Numbered from the stretch's first letter, positions 44,307 to 55,755 are shown. The stretch: 64,000 bases of DNA from Myotis daubentonii (GCF_963259705.1 NC_081851.1:62394855-62458854), one strand, 5' to 3'. Notes: generated by a model from the sequence alone, not told the origin. Translations and numbers: made by a program.

Positions 44307-44360
44307 GCATGTCAAACTCGCGGCCCACGGGCTGTATGAAGCCCATAACGAGTATTTTTG
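44307..44360 (+). mobile_element. fragment of a bat non-autonomous hAT
   Basis: 'gcatgtcaaactcgcggccc' and 'aacgagtatttttgc' are the terminal part of a different nhAT family from that at 33776. The remainder is missing; it abuts the L2 fragment to the right. Confidence 0.6.
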
Positions 44361-44371
44361 CACTGCACTGG

Positions 44372-45005
44372 ATTGTGGGAATGCAGCCGTGAACAAAGAA
44401 AGCCCATACTCTCCCAGTAGGGGGAGCTCACATTCTAGAGGAGAAACATGGACAACCAAATAAGCACATTCATTTATAACATGTTGGGTGCTGACAAGTG
44501 CTATGAAGAAAAATAAAGCATGCAGTTTAGGAAATAGATGTTGTTTGAAGGGGCTATCTTGGAGTATTCAGGAATCTCTAAAATGAAGTGATAGTTGAAC
44601 TAAGTCAAGAATGCAATCGGGGTCCAAGCTATGCCATATCTGGGGAAAAGTACAAAGCCTTCCGGTCGGGAGTGGTCAGGAAGGGGCCAGCTGTCCGCAG
44701 TGGAGAGAGTGCAAGGGGAGGATGGTATAAAGAAGGTCAAAGGGCTAATGAAGCCAGATAACTTAGGGCCTTGTGATTCACTGTAAGGACTTTGGGTTTT
44801 ATGTTGAGTAGATAGAGAGCCTGTGGAGCATTTTGAGCAAATTAGTGTTCTGATCTGACTTTGGTTTTAAAAGGACCACTCCAGGTGCTGTGTAGACAGT
44901 CGACTAAGGGTAAGGGTTAAAGCAGAGACACTGGGTGGGATGTTATTACAATTGTGCAGGTGAGAGATGACAGTGGGTGGACTGGGTGGTGATAGGAAAT
45001 GTAAC
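44372..45005 (-). mobile_element. L2 LINE fragment
   Basis: Complement of a long L2 stretch: 'ggaatgcagccgtgaacaaa', 'gctcacattctagaggagaa', 'tgctgacaagtgctatgaag', 'ctaaggactttgggttttat'-like, 'tgttctgatctgactttggt', 'aaaggaccactccaggtgct', 'tgtgcaggtgagagatgaca'. Confidence 0.75.
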
Positions 45006-45839
45006 TGTTTTCATTCGGCTCAGCACATAAGAAGAGCATTTGTCTTTAATTGTATATATTTCTAATCCTGGAGGGATCCAGCACCACCTAATTGTCTATC
45101 CCAGAATAGATATTGCTACTGAAGTTGCCAAGGCCTCTTTCAATGGAAAACACAGGCTAATTAAACTAGGATTTATTACAGGGTTTATTTTTATATCTCC
45201 AAATCTAGACATTGCCATGTTATTATTACTAATAAAGAGTCCTGGCTATAAATTAGGATGACCTCATGAGGCAGTGCTTCCTGTAATATTGAAGAGTTGA
45301 TGGAACTCTATTTAGAGCTGAGTTACGTAGAACACTAATCTTTCAGCAATGGCGTGGTTTTCAGTCCTCTACTTACATCATGGGATTGCTTTGTTGCAAT
45401 AAGGGATGAACACAATCAAAAGTTAACTGTGCCTAACTGTTCAAGGCAACAACTGCACATAAACAAAGCTAAGCTCACAGTGGATCCCCAAGTAATTGTT
45501 GTGAATGACAACTGAGTGACGAATTTAAGCATTTAAAAGTTAACACATGCAAGTGCTGAGGATACCACGTAAATTGGAGAACTATGAATACCCTCCAAGT
45601 TACTGTATTTTTCTGATTTACTGCTGGGGAGTGGCTTGGGTGCAGGGTGAATGAAGTTTATTATTTTGTCTCTGTCTTCCATTTCTTTGCCATTTTTTGA
45701 AGTTCACTTCAACACTAACTTTGGAATTTTTTTGGTCCTACTCAACATTCCCAAAACATACCTGTTATTTGATTCTGTAGTGATAGCATCTCTTAAAAAG
45801 CAAAAATGGGGCTATATTATCAATGCAAATGGGCCCTTT
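45006..45839. other. unassigned non-coding stretch
   Basis: No repeat recognised; frames at 45040-45261 and 45651-45956 are AT-rich and without a domain. Confidence 0.35.
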
Positions 45840-46218
45840 TTCTACGATATTTTCTTTTTTCCTTTTTGGATAGTTATAGCCTATATAAAGAGAAATGTAC
45901 AGATTTCAATATACTTTAAGATTAATCAATTTTCATATACATATGCACTTATGTAACTACTACCCAGATCAAGATATAGCATATTTACAACATCCCAAAT
46001 AACCCCTATATACCCTACCAGTCAGTACTCCACCAAGGAAATCACATTCTGCCCTCTACCTCCATAGTTTTGTCTTTCTTTTATTTTCATAAAATGTGTG
46101 TAGTCGTTTGGATCTTTATTTATTTTTTTTTTACTCAATACTATGTATGTGAAATTTGTCCAAGTAAATTCACATGTTCATTTTTTTCACTGCTGTTTAG
46201 TATTCTATTCTGTAAATA
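45840..46218 (-). mobile_element. L1M 3' UTR, part to the left of a nested Helitron
   Basis: Antisense L1M 3' UTR: 'atgcacttatgtaactacta', 'cccagatcaagatatagcat', 'aatcacattctgccctctac', 'ttactcaatactatgtatgt', 'tgtttagtattctattct'. The copy is interrupted at an A|T step by the Helitron at 46219. Confidence 0.7.
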
Positions 46219-46377
46219 CTAGAGGCCTGATGCACGAAAATAGTGCAAGAGTAGGCCCTCACAGCCCTGGCTGCCTCGGTCCTCGCAGCCCAGGCTTCGT
46301 CCGGAAGGTCGTCCGGATGGTCGTTCCGCTGTTTGGCCATTTGGTCGATTTGCATATTATGCTTTTATTATTATAGA
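46219..46377 (-). mobile_element. short non-autonomous Helitron nested in L1M
   Basis: 159 bp. CTAG at the left with 'aggcctgatgcacgaaaata' (element-sense hairpin), and the right end complement TCTATAATAATAAAAGCA with 'tatgcaaatcgacc'. Inserted between A (46218) and T (46378), both belonging to the L1. Smaller than the 25-27 kb copies through internal deletion. Confidence 0.88.
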
Positions 46378-46600
46378 TGCAACACTTGATTTATCCATTG
46401 TACTGATGATGGACTTTGGTAGTCTTCAGCTTTGGGCTACTATGAATAAAGCTGCTATGAACATTTTTATACATGTCTGTCAGTGGATATACATATGCGT
46501 TTATACTGATTCTGTATCTAGGGATGGAAGGCTGCATCAGAAGGTTTATGTATGATGACTACTTTTTGCATAAACAGGGTTTTATATTATTGGACGAAGA
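46378..46600 (-). mobile_element. L1M 3' UTR, part to the right of the Helitron
   Basis: Resumes with 'acttgatttatccattgtac', 'ttcagctttgggctactatg', 'aataaagctgctatgaacat', 'ttttatacatgtctgtcagt', the continuation of the same L1M 3' UTR. Confidence 0.7.
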
Positions 46601-46714
46601 ACAAATTAGTGCCAGAGAGACAATAGTGTTTGAATCTTGTATGCAAAGAATTCAATTGTTTAATTAAATTACTTGGAATTATTTGCTTCTTTATTTTTCT
46701 TTTTGTAAAAGGGA

Positions 46715-46982
46715 GTGAGGAACCACATCCAGTAGGATGGTCATTAAAAAACAAACAAACAAACAGTAAATACTGCTGCAAGCAACTTTTCATTCAGCCT
46801 CCTCTGCAGAGAGGAAAGAAGTTAGAATGTCAGATTAAATTGATAATAAAGTTTATTTCTAACTATAAAAAAACACAGTAAATAACAAGTGTTGGCAAGG
46901 GTATGGAGAAATTAGAATCCTTTTGAGGGGAATGTAAAATGGTGCAGCTGCTATAGAAAATAATATAGAGGTTCCTCAAAAA
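46715..46982 (+). mobile_element. L1M fragment, part to the left of a nested Helitron
   Basis: Sense L1M: 'acatccagtaggatggtcat', 'taaataacaagtgttggcaa', 'gggtatggagaaattagaat', 'aatataggaggttcctcaa'-like. It ends at an A where the Helitron starts. This L1 is in opposite orientation to the one at 45840-46600. Confidence 0.75.
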
Positions 46983-47271
46983 TCTATATATATAAAAGCC
47001 TAAGCGACCATTATGACCAGACAACTGGATGACTGGCCAGTCGCTATGACATGCACTGACCACCAAGGGGCAGACGCTCAACATAAGAGATGCCCCCTGG
47101 TGGTCAGTGCACTCCCACAGCCAACCTCCCACGGCTGACCATCCTCCTGCGGTCCCTACCCCTGGCTGGCCGGCCCCGACTGGGACTGGGCAAGATGGCC
47201 CTGATCGGCCCCGATTGCAGGTCAGGCTGAAGGACCCAAACTGTGCATGAATTCGTGCACCTGGCCTCTAG
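46983..47271 (+). mobile_element. non-autonomous Helitron nested in L1M
   Basis: Starts TCTATATATATAAAAGCCTA at 46983 and ends with the hairpin 'gtgcatgaattcgtgcac' and 'ctggcctctag' at 47271. Inserted between A and T. Internally, about 47054-47076 ('catgcactgaccaccaaggg') and 47094-47118 ('ccctggtggtcagtgcact') form a large inverted repeat. 289 bp, no coding. Confidence 0.93.
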
Positions 47272-47735
47272 TTTAAATATAAAATTACCATATGATCTAG
47301 CAATGTCACTTCTGGGTGTATACCCTAATGAATTGACAGAATCTCAAAGAGATATGTACAGACCCATCTTCATTGCAGCATTATTTACTATAGCCAAGAG
47401 GTGGAGTAACCAAAATGCCCATCAATATTGAATACAAAAAATGTGATATATACATACAATGGAAGATTATTCAGCCTTAAAAAAGAAGGAAATCCTGTCA
47501 AATTCCACAACATGGATGAACCTGGAGGACATTATGCTAAGTGAAGTAAGCCAGTGAGAACAGTCAAAATCACAGAGACAGAAAGTAGAATGGTGGCTGC
47601 AAGTTGTTGTCCAATGGATACAGTTTTGGTTTTGCAATATGAACAAGCTCTAGATATCTGTTGCATAATAATGTGCATGTAGTTAACACTAGTGCACTGT
47701 ACATTTAAAAATGCTTAAAATAGTAAAGAAAAAAG
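47272..47735 (+). mobile_element. L1M fragment, part to the right of the Helitron
   Basis: Resumes with 'aaaattaccatatgatctag', 'caatgtcacttctgggtgta', 'ttgcagcattatttactata', 'gaagattattcagccttaaa', 'ttatgctaagtgaagtaagc', ending in an A-rich 3' part. Same L1 as 46715-46982. Confidence 0.85.
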
Positions 47736-49479
47736 ATAAATGTTTTAGCCTGGATTGAAAATATCCTCTAGTTTTAGGCGAACTTGTTTTAAAGAAATGA
47801 GATGCAGACTGGTATCTACTAGATATACATGTTTTTAAGTTTCTATAAAACCTACATGTGTTTGCTCACACAGGCTTCTCTGCTCCCTTGCTACCACATG
47901 AATGGGTTGGGGGTAGGAGGTAATAATATCTTTGAAACTGAATAAAATTATATAAGTACTTGTTTTAAAGGCAGTGAGGCGTGATTGCTGATCTGTAGAA
48001 ATTAAGAATTTACAAGTACCAGAAAGTTATTCTCTAGCTGTCTCTGATTAAATGAATCTATTTTTGTATTTCTGATCTTTGCATGAAACAAAAAACTCTG
48101 AAGTTACAGTGACTCAGAAATAACTTTAGAGAAGCATTCAGTCCATGACCTAGTAGGTTGAGATTGTCAATAGACGTGATTGAGTGTAAAGACCTCTTGC
48201 CAACAGCTGTGCTTGTGCTGAAGGCCCACACATACAGAGCTTATGCTACATCTGCAGGGGACCACTGCCTGCATCTTTGTTGTGAGCACCAGAACTTTAT
48301 GTGCAAAGTTGAGACGTCATACCTTTCCTCAAATGGTCATGAATTTAGGTTGGCCAGAGAGCATTGCACTCACACAATTGTTAATGGCAAGCTTTCCAGC
48401 CAAGAATATTATTGGCCCTGTAGTTGTTCTAAATTCAGCTTCCTGGGTTGACTTTACGTGAAAATAGACTGGGTTATTCAGATGCTCAGAAAGAGTCACC
48501 ATTTATTATTATGTAATTTGTGAGGTAGTTTTTACCTCTTTGGGGGCAGGAGCCTTTGGGTATTCTTGGGCAATGTTTGACCTTGAGCCACCTGTTGCCT
48601 ATCTTACCCTTGCCATAGAGCCCACGACCTAATTTCAGAGTAAAGGATAGAAAAGCTGCCTCCATCTCGCTACTTCCTAAAAAAACCCAGATAACAACAT
48701 TGCAACGGCCAAAGAAAGTATTATTTTTCTCATTGGTACTCTAGTTTTCAATACAGTAGATAATATAAATTATAATACTACACATTTTCTGGGGCTAAAT
48801 ATAATTATTTGTATTTAGAATGAAAAAATAGTGTAAACATTTAAATTTCCCTCCCTCAATTTAATTTCCTTCCTTCTCTCTCTTTCTCCCCCTCTCTTCA
48901 TATACCAATTGAGTCAGTTTAGAAGAGAGGTCTGGAATTTGAATTCTAGATCCAGCAATCTCAAGTGGGCTCTTAGTAGACGTGTAAATTTTTGTCCCCT
49001 CCATGCATGTGTTTCTCTTCTTATAAAATAAATATGGTGATTGTTTATTCCTTAGAGTTGCTGTGACGATCACGAGATGTTTTGTGCATGGCTGATTATA
49101 AGCACTCACTAAATATAAGCTACTGTACATTACTAATATGCTGGGCCCATATAACATCAGCAACATCAAGAATATTTATTTGGAGCAGGAAAAAAGAGGG
49201 AAAAGATCTTTAATGCAATCCAAAATTTAGATGATAATGGCAAATGTTGAGCGAGATCTTGAATCTTAACAAACTAGATACAAAGAAAAAAGTGAGAAAT
49301 AGGAAATATATATAATTTTAGTCAAATGAAACAACAAGAATAATGTTGTTGCACTAAATGAACAAATATTAGTTCAGGTCAAAAGCCACAACAGGAATTT
49401 TCCTAATCAGGAGTACCACTTGTATTGGTAAAACTATTTTAGGAAATGACATTTCTTTGAAGTATATCAGAGACCAGAA
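47736..49479. other. unassigned non-coding stretch
   Basis: The 97-codon plus frame at 48158-48451 is cysteine-containing but unrecognised, and its neighbouring frame overlaps it. No repeat family seen. A pyrimidine tract lies near 48868-48898. Confidence 0.35.
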
Positions 49480-49625
49480 TAATTTAGAACTTAAAGATCA
49501 CCTGGCTCAACTCAATCATTTCACTGGTAAAGAGGCTGGGGTTCTAAGAGAGTAAGCACCTTCCCTAAGGTTACACACCTCCTGATGGCAGAGCTGGACC
49601 AGAACGTGGGTCTCATGATTGGATC
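49480..49625 (-). mobile_element. MIR-family SINE
   Basis: 'taaagatcacctggctcaac', 'tcactggtaaagaggctggg', 'accttccctaaggttacaca', 'gatggcagagctggaccaga': complement of a MIR3/MIR-like element. Confidence 0.6.
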
Positions 49626-49909
49626 CCAGGGGGCCATCCTACCGGAACACACAGCTTTCAAAATGTGAGAAGATCAAAAAGCCCAGTGAACTTTCATGCC
49701 AGAGTGAGAACAACTTTGCATTCACATCAGGGTTCATTTCCACACCTGGAATTCAAAGTATGTAAAAACAGATATCATTATCCCTGTTTTACACATGGAA
49801 AAATAGGCTCTAGGTTGACTGGCTCTGCTGCCCAGCTTCAGGCTCCATAAGTATAGCCCTCATGTCCAAGCAAAATGGTATGTTAACTTGCTGTAGCTAC
49901 CTGCCCCTC

Positions 49910-50105
49910 ATTCTGGGAGACCTTCCAGCTAGCTTTCTGTCTCACAGTTCTATATGCCTTCAACATTGTCCCCTCTCTACGCAACGTAAGACTCCCAAAG
50001 GATAAGTATTTTTTGGTGTTGTCTATAGCCAAATCCCCAACTTCATGAACAGTCCCTGGCATCTATTTGATGAACGATGAATTTTTCTTGAATGAATGAA
50101 CAAAA
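49910..50105 (+). mobile_element. L2 LINE 3' end
   Basis: 'ctatagccaaatccccaact', 'gaacagtccctggcatctat', 'tgaatttttcttgaatgaat': a compressed L2 3' terminus. Confidence 0.55.
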
Positions 50106-50176
50106 AAGTTGATACTCTGGATTTCTCCAAATAGCCACTTGGATGGACAGATGCATTTTGGGTCAAGTGTCTAGAC

Positions 50177-50394
50177 CAGGGGTGGGCAAACTTTTTGACT
50201 CGAGGGCCACAATGGGTTCTTAAACTGGACCGGAGGGCCGGAACAGAAGCATGGATGGAGTGTTTGTGTGAACTAATATAAATTCAAAGTAAACATCATT
50301 ACATAAAAGGGTACGATCTTATTTTTTTTTTTTTAGTTTTATTCATTTCAAACGGGCCGAATCTGGCCCGTGGGCCGTAGTTTGCCCACGGCTG
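50177..50394 (+). mobile_element. non-autonomous hAT, third family
   Basis: 218 bp with termini caggggtgggcaaact and (complemented) cagccgtgggcaaact. TSD gtctagac (50169-50176) and gtctggac (50395-50402), one difference. A T12 run is internal. Distinct from the 'caggggtcctcaaact' family and from SPIN. No transposase. Confidence 0.92.
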
Positions 50395-52734
50395 GTCTGG
50401 ACTCTGGTTTTGAGACCTCTATTATTATATCTTGGCCAGTTCCATGTTCTGCAGTCTTGGGTAAAGAGCGTGCTGTGGGCTACACCCGGGATTCTAAGAC
50501 ACAGCCTTCTGAGCACATTCCTTTCTCATCTAAAATTGACAAGAAAGAGGGTAAGACAGGATACGCTAAAAGATCAGACTTCTATATCGTAAAAAAAACA
50601 CTCCAAACCCTGTATGCTGATGCTTCACTAGTGAAGTTGCCTCTCTGAGAGAAGGAATAAAACTCAACACCCATATACATACGTATAGTGAATCCAGACA
50701 GGGTCTCTCTCCATGGGGCTCATCAACCCACCATTATCAAGGCTAACTCCCCCTTCAGACTGGGCGATGCGGTTTCCTTTAGCCGAAGTGACCCTCGATG
50801 CTTGTTTGAAGCAAACCTCATCCGCATATACAGACTGCGTAATCACTGCTGTCACCCAGAGTTGGACAGCAAAACAGTTTTAGGCTTTTGTTGTGTTTCT
50901 TTAAACAAAACGCTTCGGTCTCTCTGGTGAAGTAATCCTCCAGTCACAACCTGTGTGTGAACAAAAGGCCTTCCACAAAGACAGCCTGAATGCAGAACTG
51001 CTATATTTTCTGACTCCCAGATGTTGTCTGTAGGATTTTATAGAATTCCCCAGTGGAGTCTGAGGGCTCACACCAATTTACAGATGTGGTCACCTTCCTA
51101 GATGGCATCTTAGCCCTCCTGATACCCACCACTTCTGAGATTTCTTACCACTTTAGGAGTCTTGCCAAAGACAGGATAAGTGTGACCGTCTCCTCTGACA
51201 TGTGCCATAGGAAGATAATCAAGTTATAGGGTGCCCTGGGTGTTGGGAAAATACATTGTTCATGATGAAGGCACCTCAGAGTGGATAATGCACTTTCATT
51301 TCTAACTCAGTAAGAGCAACCTTGTCATCATCAACTACAGCTGAAATGGGCTGATCAAGGTCTGAAATCTGACCAACTGCAAGCTGAGGCAAAACTCATT
51401 GACCACACAGAGCTGACTGGTGGCCACATGCTGCTTCTGGAGAAAAGGGTGGACAAGCCATCCAATGGGCCTTCGGGATGGGCAAACACCTCCAGGCCAT
51501 GGAACTTTTTCAGTGTCCTCTGCTTCAGTCTGAGTTGCTCCCAACTTTGTGCTGTCTTGTGATCAACAATGAGATATGGGGGTTAGATAGGAAGATTAGA
51601 GTAAAGAAGTTGAAATGAGAAACAAACATCTTTTGCAACACAAGTTACTCCATGCACATAACTGACCAGTCTTCTGATGGCCAGGTTCTATTTGTTGCCA
51701 CACAGGTAACCTTTAACACCTAATATGCAAACCCATCAAAATGCCTTCTTGTCAAATCCTTAAAAATAAAGACCGTTATTTATGGCCCCTAGAAAAGAAA
51801 ATTAGGAGGATGGGAGAAGCTTTCTCTTCTAAGCAATCCTATCCAACTACACTATGCAACCCTAAGACGGATGGAATAAGTGTGGGCAGCTTTGTGGCCA
51901 TAGAGCATTGGGATAGGATTCGTGAGGGACATGGTTGATATCAGAGAAGGAAGTAGAGTGGCTTTCATGGCTTTGATGAGATTGTATCTAGTTTTATACC
52001 TGTTTCCCTGGTTCTCCATTTTGCCCTACAGTTGTTTGTACACTTTTTGGGAAGCTGATGTGGGTAGACCATGGATGTGTCTTTAATTTAAAGAGAAAAT
52101 CAATATGACTCTTCTGTCTGCCCCCCATGAAAGTTTAGATTAAAGTACTAAAAGTTTGGATTATTCTACGGGTCATCAGGTTGTAGGCTTAAGACAGGAA
52201 GTTTCACAAAATGTTTTGCAAATAGCTTATTATCAGAGGAAATGTCAGCTGAGTCAGGAGCATTGTTCCTCAAACGGGCCTGAGTGTTGAAGGATTTAAT
52301 TAGGGTGAATAGTTGAAGCAGGACAAAGATGGTTTTCCTTGGGGACCCAATGTACTCTGTTAAAAGGCCAAAACAAAAATGCTTATGCAATGACTATCTT
52401 CCTAAAAATTCAGAACACTTCAAAAATTTCCATTAATTGTATTCGCACCACAACTTTGAAGGTTAGTTAACTTATGATGCAAATGTATTTTTAGGGAAGT
52501 TACATATACAGCCATTACTTCTTTTGTTTAATAGGAAAACAAAATTTATTGAGTACCATCACCAAATATTTTCAAGGACTGAAAACCTTGTGCTGAGAGA
52601 GAAAGGTATTTAAGAGACATTTGAGGATTTAAAGAAGAATCAGCCCACTAAGTCTTCCTACAACCACTATTTTTCAATTCTGAAATATAAGCACTGGATA
52701 TTTCTACTTATTTTGTCTTGTATGGAGAAAATTT
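50395..52734. other. unassigned 2.3-kb stretch
   Basis: No repeat family recognised. Frames up to 92 codons at 50370-50930 and 51335-51544 have no known domain. An AATAAAA lies at 50657 without any supporting gene structure. Confidence 0.35.
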
Positions 52735-52748
52735 ATTTTAAATCTTTT

Positions 52749-52992
52749 TTTTTTCTATCCTCACTCAATATTTTCCCATTATTTTTAGAGAGAATAGAAG
52801 AGAAAGGGAAAGACAGAGAGAAATATTGATGTGAGAGAAGTACATCGTTTGGTTATCTCCTGCTCAAGCCCGACCAGAGCCTAGGCCGGGGAGGAGCCTA
52901 CAACCAAGGTACTTGCTCTTGATCAGAATTGAACCCGGGACCTTCGGTCCACAGGCAGATGCTCTATCCACTGAGCCAAACCAGCTGGGGCT
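52749..52992 (-). mobile_element. bat tRNA-derived SINE, 'ctcactcaatatt' copy of the third subfamily
   Basis: Minus-strand SINE related to 13015-13275 (shared 'cctaggccggggaggagcct' type middle). Perfect 14-bp TSD attttaaatctttt at 52735-52748 and 52993-53006. Several substitutions; A/B boxes still readable. Confidence 0.9.
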
Positions 52993-53103
52993 ATTTTAAA
53001 TCTTTTATTACAGGGGGTTTGCATCTTCCCACCTTTCTTCTTTATGAAAGATGCTATATTATTTGCTACATAGATATTTATAACTTTTACATCATTGTGA
53101 TTT

Positions 53104-53122
53104 GGAGACTTTAACATTATAC
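53104..53122. repeat. direct repeat (TSD) left of a GC-rich insert
   Basis: ggagactttaacattatac, repeated exactly at 53512-53530. Confidence 0.92.
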
Positions 53123-53511
53123 TCACGGATCTGCCGCAGGGATTTCTGAACTTTTGGTGTCTGCAGGTCTGTAGCTGTGGTCACAGGTCTCTGTCCCCAG
53201 TGGCTGCAGGGTCCTGGTAAGCGTCTGAGATCAGACTGGGTGGTGCTGAGGCCAGGATCGTAGTCTCAAGCAGCTCCGTTTCCCAAGATGGCGTGGTCGC
53301 CGTGCCTGTGCTGGCCGCCCAGGAGTGTCGGTGCAGGGAGCGGGGCTCCGCCGCCTAAGACTGCCCGGTTTAGCAGCCCCTTAGAAGACCTGCAGAATCT
53401 AACTGTCCCCAGCTCATACACACACATCACACGCGTCCACACACTCCTCTATCACTTCCTTGCGCTCTCACGCTCTCTCCCTCCCTACCTTCCTGCTGGT
53501 CGCCATTTTCT
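53123..53511. mobile_element. 389-bp GC-rich insert with 19-bp TSDs, unclassified
   Basis: Sharply GC- and CpG-richer than its surroundings and bracketed by perfect 19-bp repeats, so it entered by an L1-endonuclease-like staggered cut. It has no poly(A) or poly(T) end. It contains AAGATGGCG near 53286 and, near the right end, the complement of an AAATGGCGAC start, both YY1-like. Read on the minus strand, its exit into the TSD reads GATCC|GTGAGTATA, a good 5' splice-site consensus. It could be a 5' fragment of an L1 or other retroelement, or a copied promoter/first-exon. No homology is recognised. Confidence 0.6.
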
Positions 53512-53530
53512 GGAGACTTTAACATTATAC
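53512..53530. repeat. direct repeat (TSD) right of the GC-rich insert
   Basis: Exact copy of 53104-53122. Confidence 0.92.
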
Positions 53531-53531
53531 A

Positions 53532-53730
53532 GCAGCACTCACTATCCAATGGAACTTTCTGTGATAATCAATAGAAATTTCTCTGATGATGGAAATGGTT
53601 TCTGCACTACTTAATTAATTGCAGAAATTAAAAAATTAGTTACTCAGTCACATTATTCCACATTTGAAATGCTCAATACCTATAAGTTGCTAGTGGCTAC
53701 TGAATTGGACAGTTATGCATTTCTTTCTTT
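53532..53730 (+). mobile_element. old hAT-type MER element
   Basis: Starts 'cagcactcactatccaatgg' and ends 'agtggctactgaattggaca', an inverted-repeat pair typical of a hAT-Charlie MER element ('ctgtccaatagaa'). The body includes 'tttgaaatgctcaata'. Diverged. Confidence 0.55.
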
Positions 53731-53998
53731 GTTTAGCTTAATACTTTTAGAATGAATTCTACCGTGCCTGATATCAAATCCTTGACCCCCAACCTGTCTT
53801 TTCGCTTGCTTTTGACTGGCACTACTTTGCCTAACTTCTTATTTTTAAACTTTCTGCAACACCCTTTCAAGGCAAGTCTCTTATATAGATCATAGAGTTG
53901 AATTTTGCTTTTATCTTAGGTTATTTAAACCCACTTACGTGTATTAACATAACTGCTATGTTTGATTTCATTTCTTTCATTTAAAAATACATGTTATA

Positions 53999-54204
53999 GC
54001 TGTAGCCGGTTTGGCTCAGTGGATAGAGCGGCGGCCTGAAGGGTCCCGGGTTCAATTCCAGTCAAGGGCATGTACTTGGTTGCGGGCACATCCCCAGTGG
54101 GGGTTGTGTGGGAGGCAGCTGATGGATGTTTCTCTCTCATCCATGTTTCTGGCTCTCTGTCCCCTTTCCTTCCTCTCTGTAAAAAATCAATAAAATATAT
54201 TTTA
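53999..54204 (+). mobile_element. VES SINE
   Basis: A box 'tggctcagtggatagagcg', B box 'ggttcaattcc', tail 'aaaaaatcaataaaatatat'. Perfect 16-bp TSD aaaaatacatgttata at 53983-53998 and 54205-54220. The head lost about ten bases ('ggcctgaagggtcccgggtt'). Confidence 0.95.
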
Positions 54205-54399
54205 AAAAATACATGTTATAAATACTAGTAATCAATCCCTTCTCTCCTTACTTACTGTGTATTAGTTTCATGCTCTGAACAATAAAATTAGTTTTTTAGT
54301 CATCTCTCTACTGTTTTCCAATTTTAGTCAATGATATTATCTTTCTTAGTGTTTATCTTTGTTTGTTAGGCTTCTACAACTCTGTATGTCAGCATTAAA

Positions 54400-54709
54400 G
54401 TGATAGCCTCTGGCTCCCTCCAACTACTCATGATGCAATTAATATTATCCTACTTACCCATTCCCTCTCCACTCCCCTCAACATTTTATTATGAAAACTT
54501 CCAGACCTACAGCAAAGTTGAATTTCCAGTGAACACCCATATACATACAACCTACGTGCTATCATTAACATATTACTATATTATTTTTATCACTGTGTCC
54601 ATCTGTCCACCCACCAGTCCATCTTATTTTTTGATGCACTTCAATGTAAATTGCAAACATTAGTACACATACTCTCAAATACCCCAGTATATATATCACT
54701 AATTAGAGA
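54400..54709 (-). mobile_element. L1M 3' UTR, left part
   Basis: Antisense L1M: 'acttccagacctacagcaaa', 'gttgaatttccagtgaacac', 'atcattaacatattactata', 'acttcaatgtaaattgcaaa'. Continues beyond the nested SINE. Confidence 0.65.
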
Positions 54710-54720
54710 TTAACATTTAT

Positions 54721-54945
54721 CTTTATTTTTTAAATATATTTTTTATTGATTTCAGAAAAGAAGGGAGAGGGAGGGAGAGATAGGAACATCAGTGATGAAA
54801 GAGAATCATTGATCAGCTTCCTCCTGCACACCCCCTACTGGGGTTCCAGGCCGCAACCCCGGGCATGTGCCCTGACTAGGAATTCAACTGTGACCTCCTG
54901 GTTCATAGGTCAATACTCAACCACTGAGCCACACTGGCTGGGCAA
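54721..54945 (-). mobile_element. bat tRNA-derived SINE nested in L1M
   Basis: Same variant as 27291-27521 ('atcattgatcagcttcctcc', 'gcatgtgccctgactagg'). The repeat ttaacattt at 54710-54718 and 54948-54956 is the TSD. Confidence 0.88.
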
Positions 54946-54956
54946 GCTTAACATTT

Positions 54957-55755
54957 GTTTATTTTTCTTTTGGTGTAAACTTTACATGTTGTAAAATATC
55001 CAAATCTTAAACATACCTTTGCTAGCTCTGAAGAGGGTACACATCAACAAGATCTAACAAGGTCTAAAACGTTACCATTACCCCCCAAAAGTTCCCTCAT
55101 GCTTCTTCTAAGTCAATCCCCACTCATCTCCCAGAGGCAAACTTGTGAGTTTTTTCCACCATAAATTAGTTTTACTTGTTTTAGAACTTCATGGAAATAA
55201 TATCATACAGTATGTACTCTTTTAGGTAAGGTTGCTTTCACTCAATGTAATGTCTTTGAGATTAGTCCATATGATTGCTTGTGTCAGTGATTTAGTCCTA
55301 TTTATCGCTCAGTATTTCATTGTAAGAACATAGGGCAGTTTGCTGTATAATCTCTTATTAATGCACATGTTGTTTCCAATTTGGGGCTGCTATAAGAAAA
55401 GCTTCTATGAAGACTTTGTGCAAGTTTTTTGTGAGCTTTTAAAATTTCTGTTTGGATTAGAATTGTCATAGGGTATGACATAAGTGTATGTTTACACACA
55501 GGTGTATGTTTAGTTTATAAGAAACTTTGAGACCATTTCCCTATCGGTGGTACCACTTTATACCCACACCAACAATGTATAAGAAGCGTGTGGGTTCTCC
55601 ATGTCCTCACCAATGATTGGTGTTGTCAGTCTTTTTAAACTGTAGCCATTCTGGTAGACATGTTGTGGTACCTCACTTTGGTTTTAGTTTTCATTTCCCT
55701 CATGATTAATGATGGTGAGTGCTCATCATTTGCTTATTGGCCACTGGCATATACT
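54957..55755 (-). mobile_element. L1M 3' UTR and ORF2 edge, right part
   Basis: 'tccccactcatctcccagag', 'agttttacttgttttagaac', 'tttcactcaatgtaatgtct', 'attgtaagaacatagggcag', 'caatttggggctgctataag', 'tggtaccactttatacccac', 'accaacaatgtataagaagc', 'tttcatttccctcatgatta'. Same L1 as 54400-54709. Confidence 0.75.

Noticed and set aside
48158..48451. 97-codon plus-strand frame with several cysteines
   Set aside because: Cysteine spacing fits no zinc finger or defensin pattern that I recognise, and an overlapping frame is equally open.
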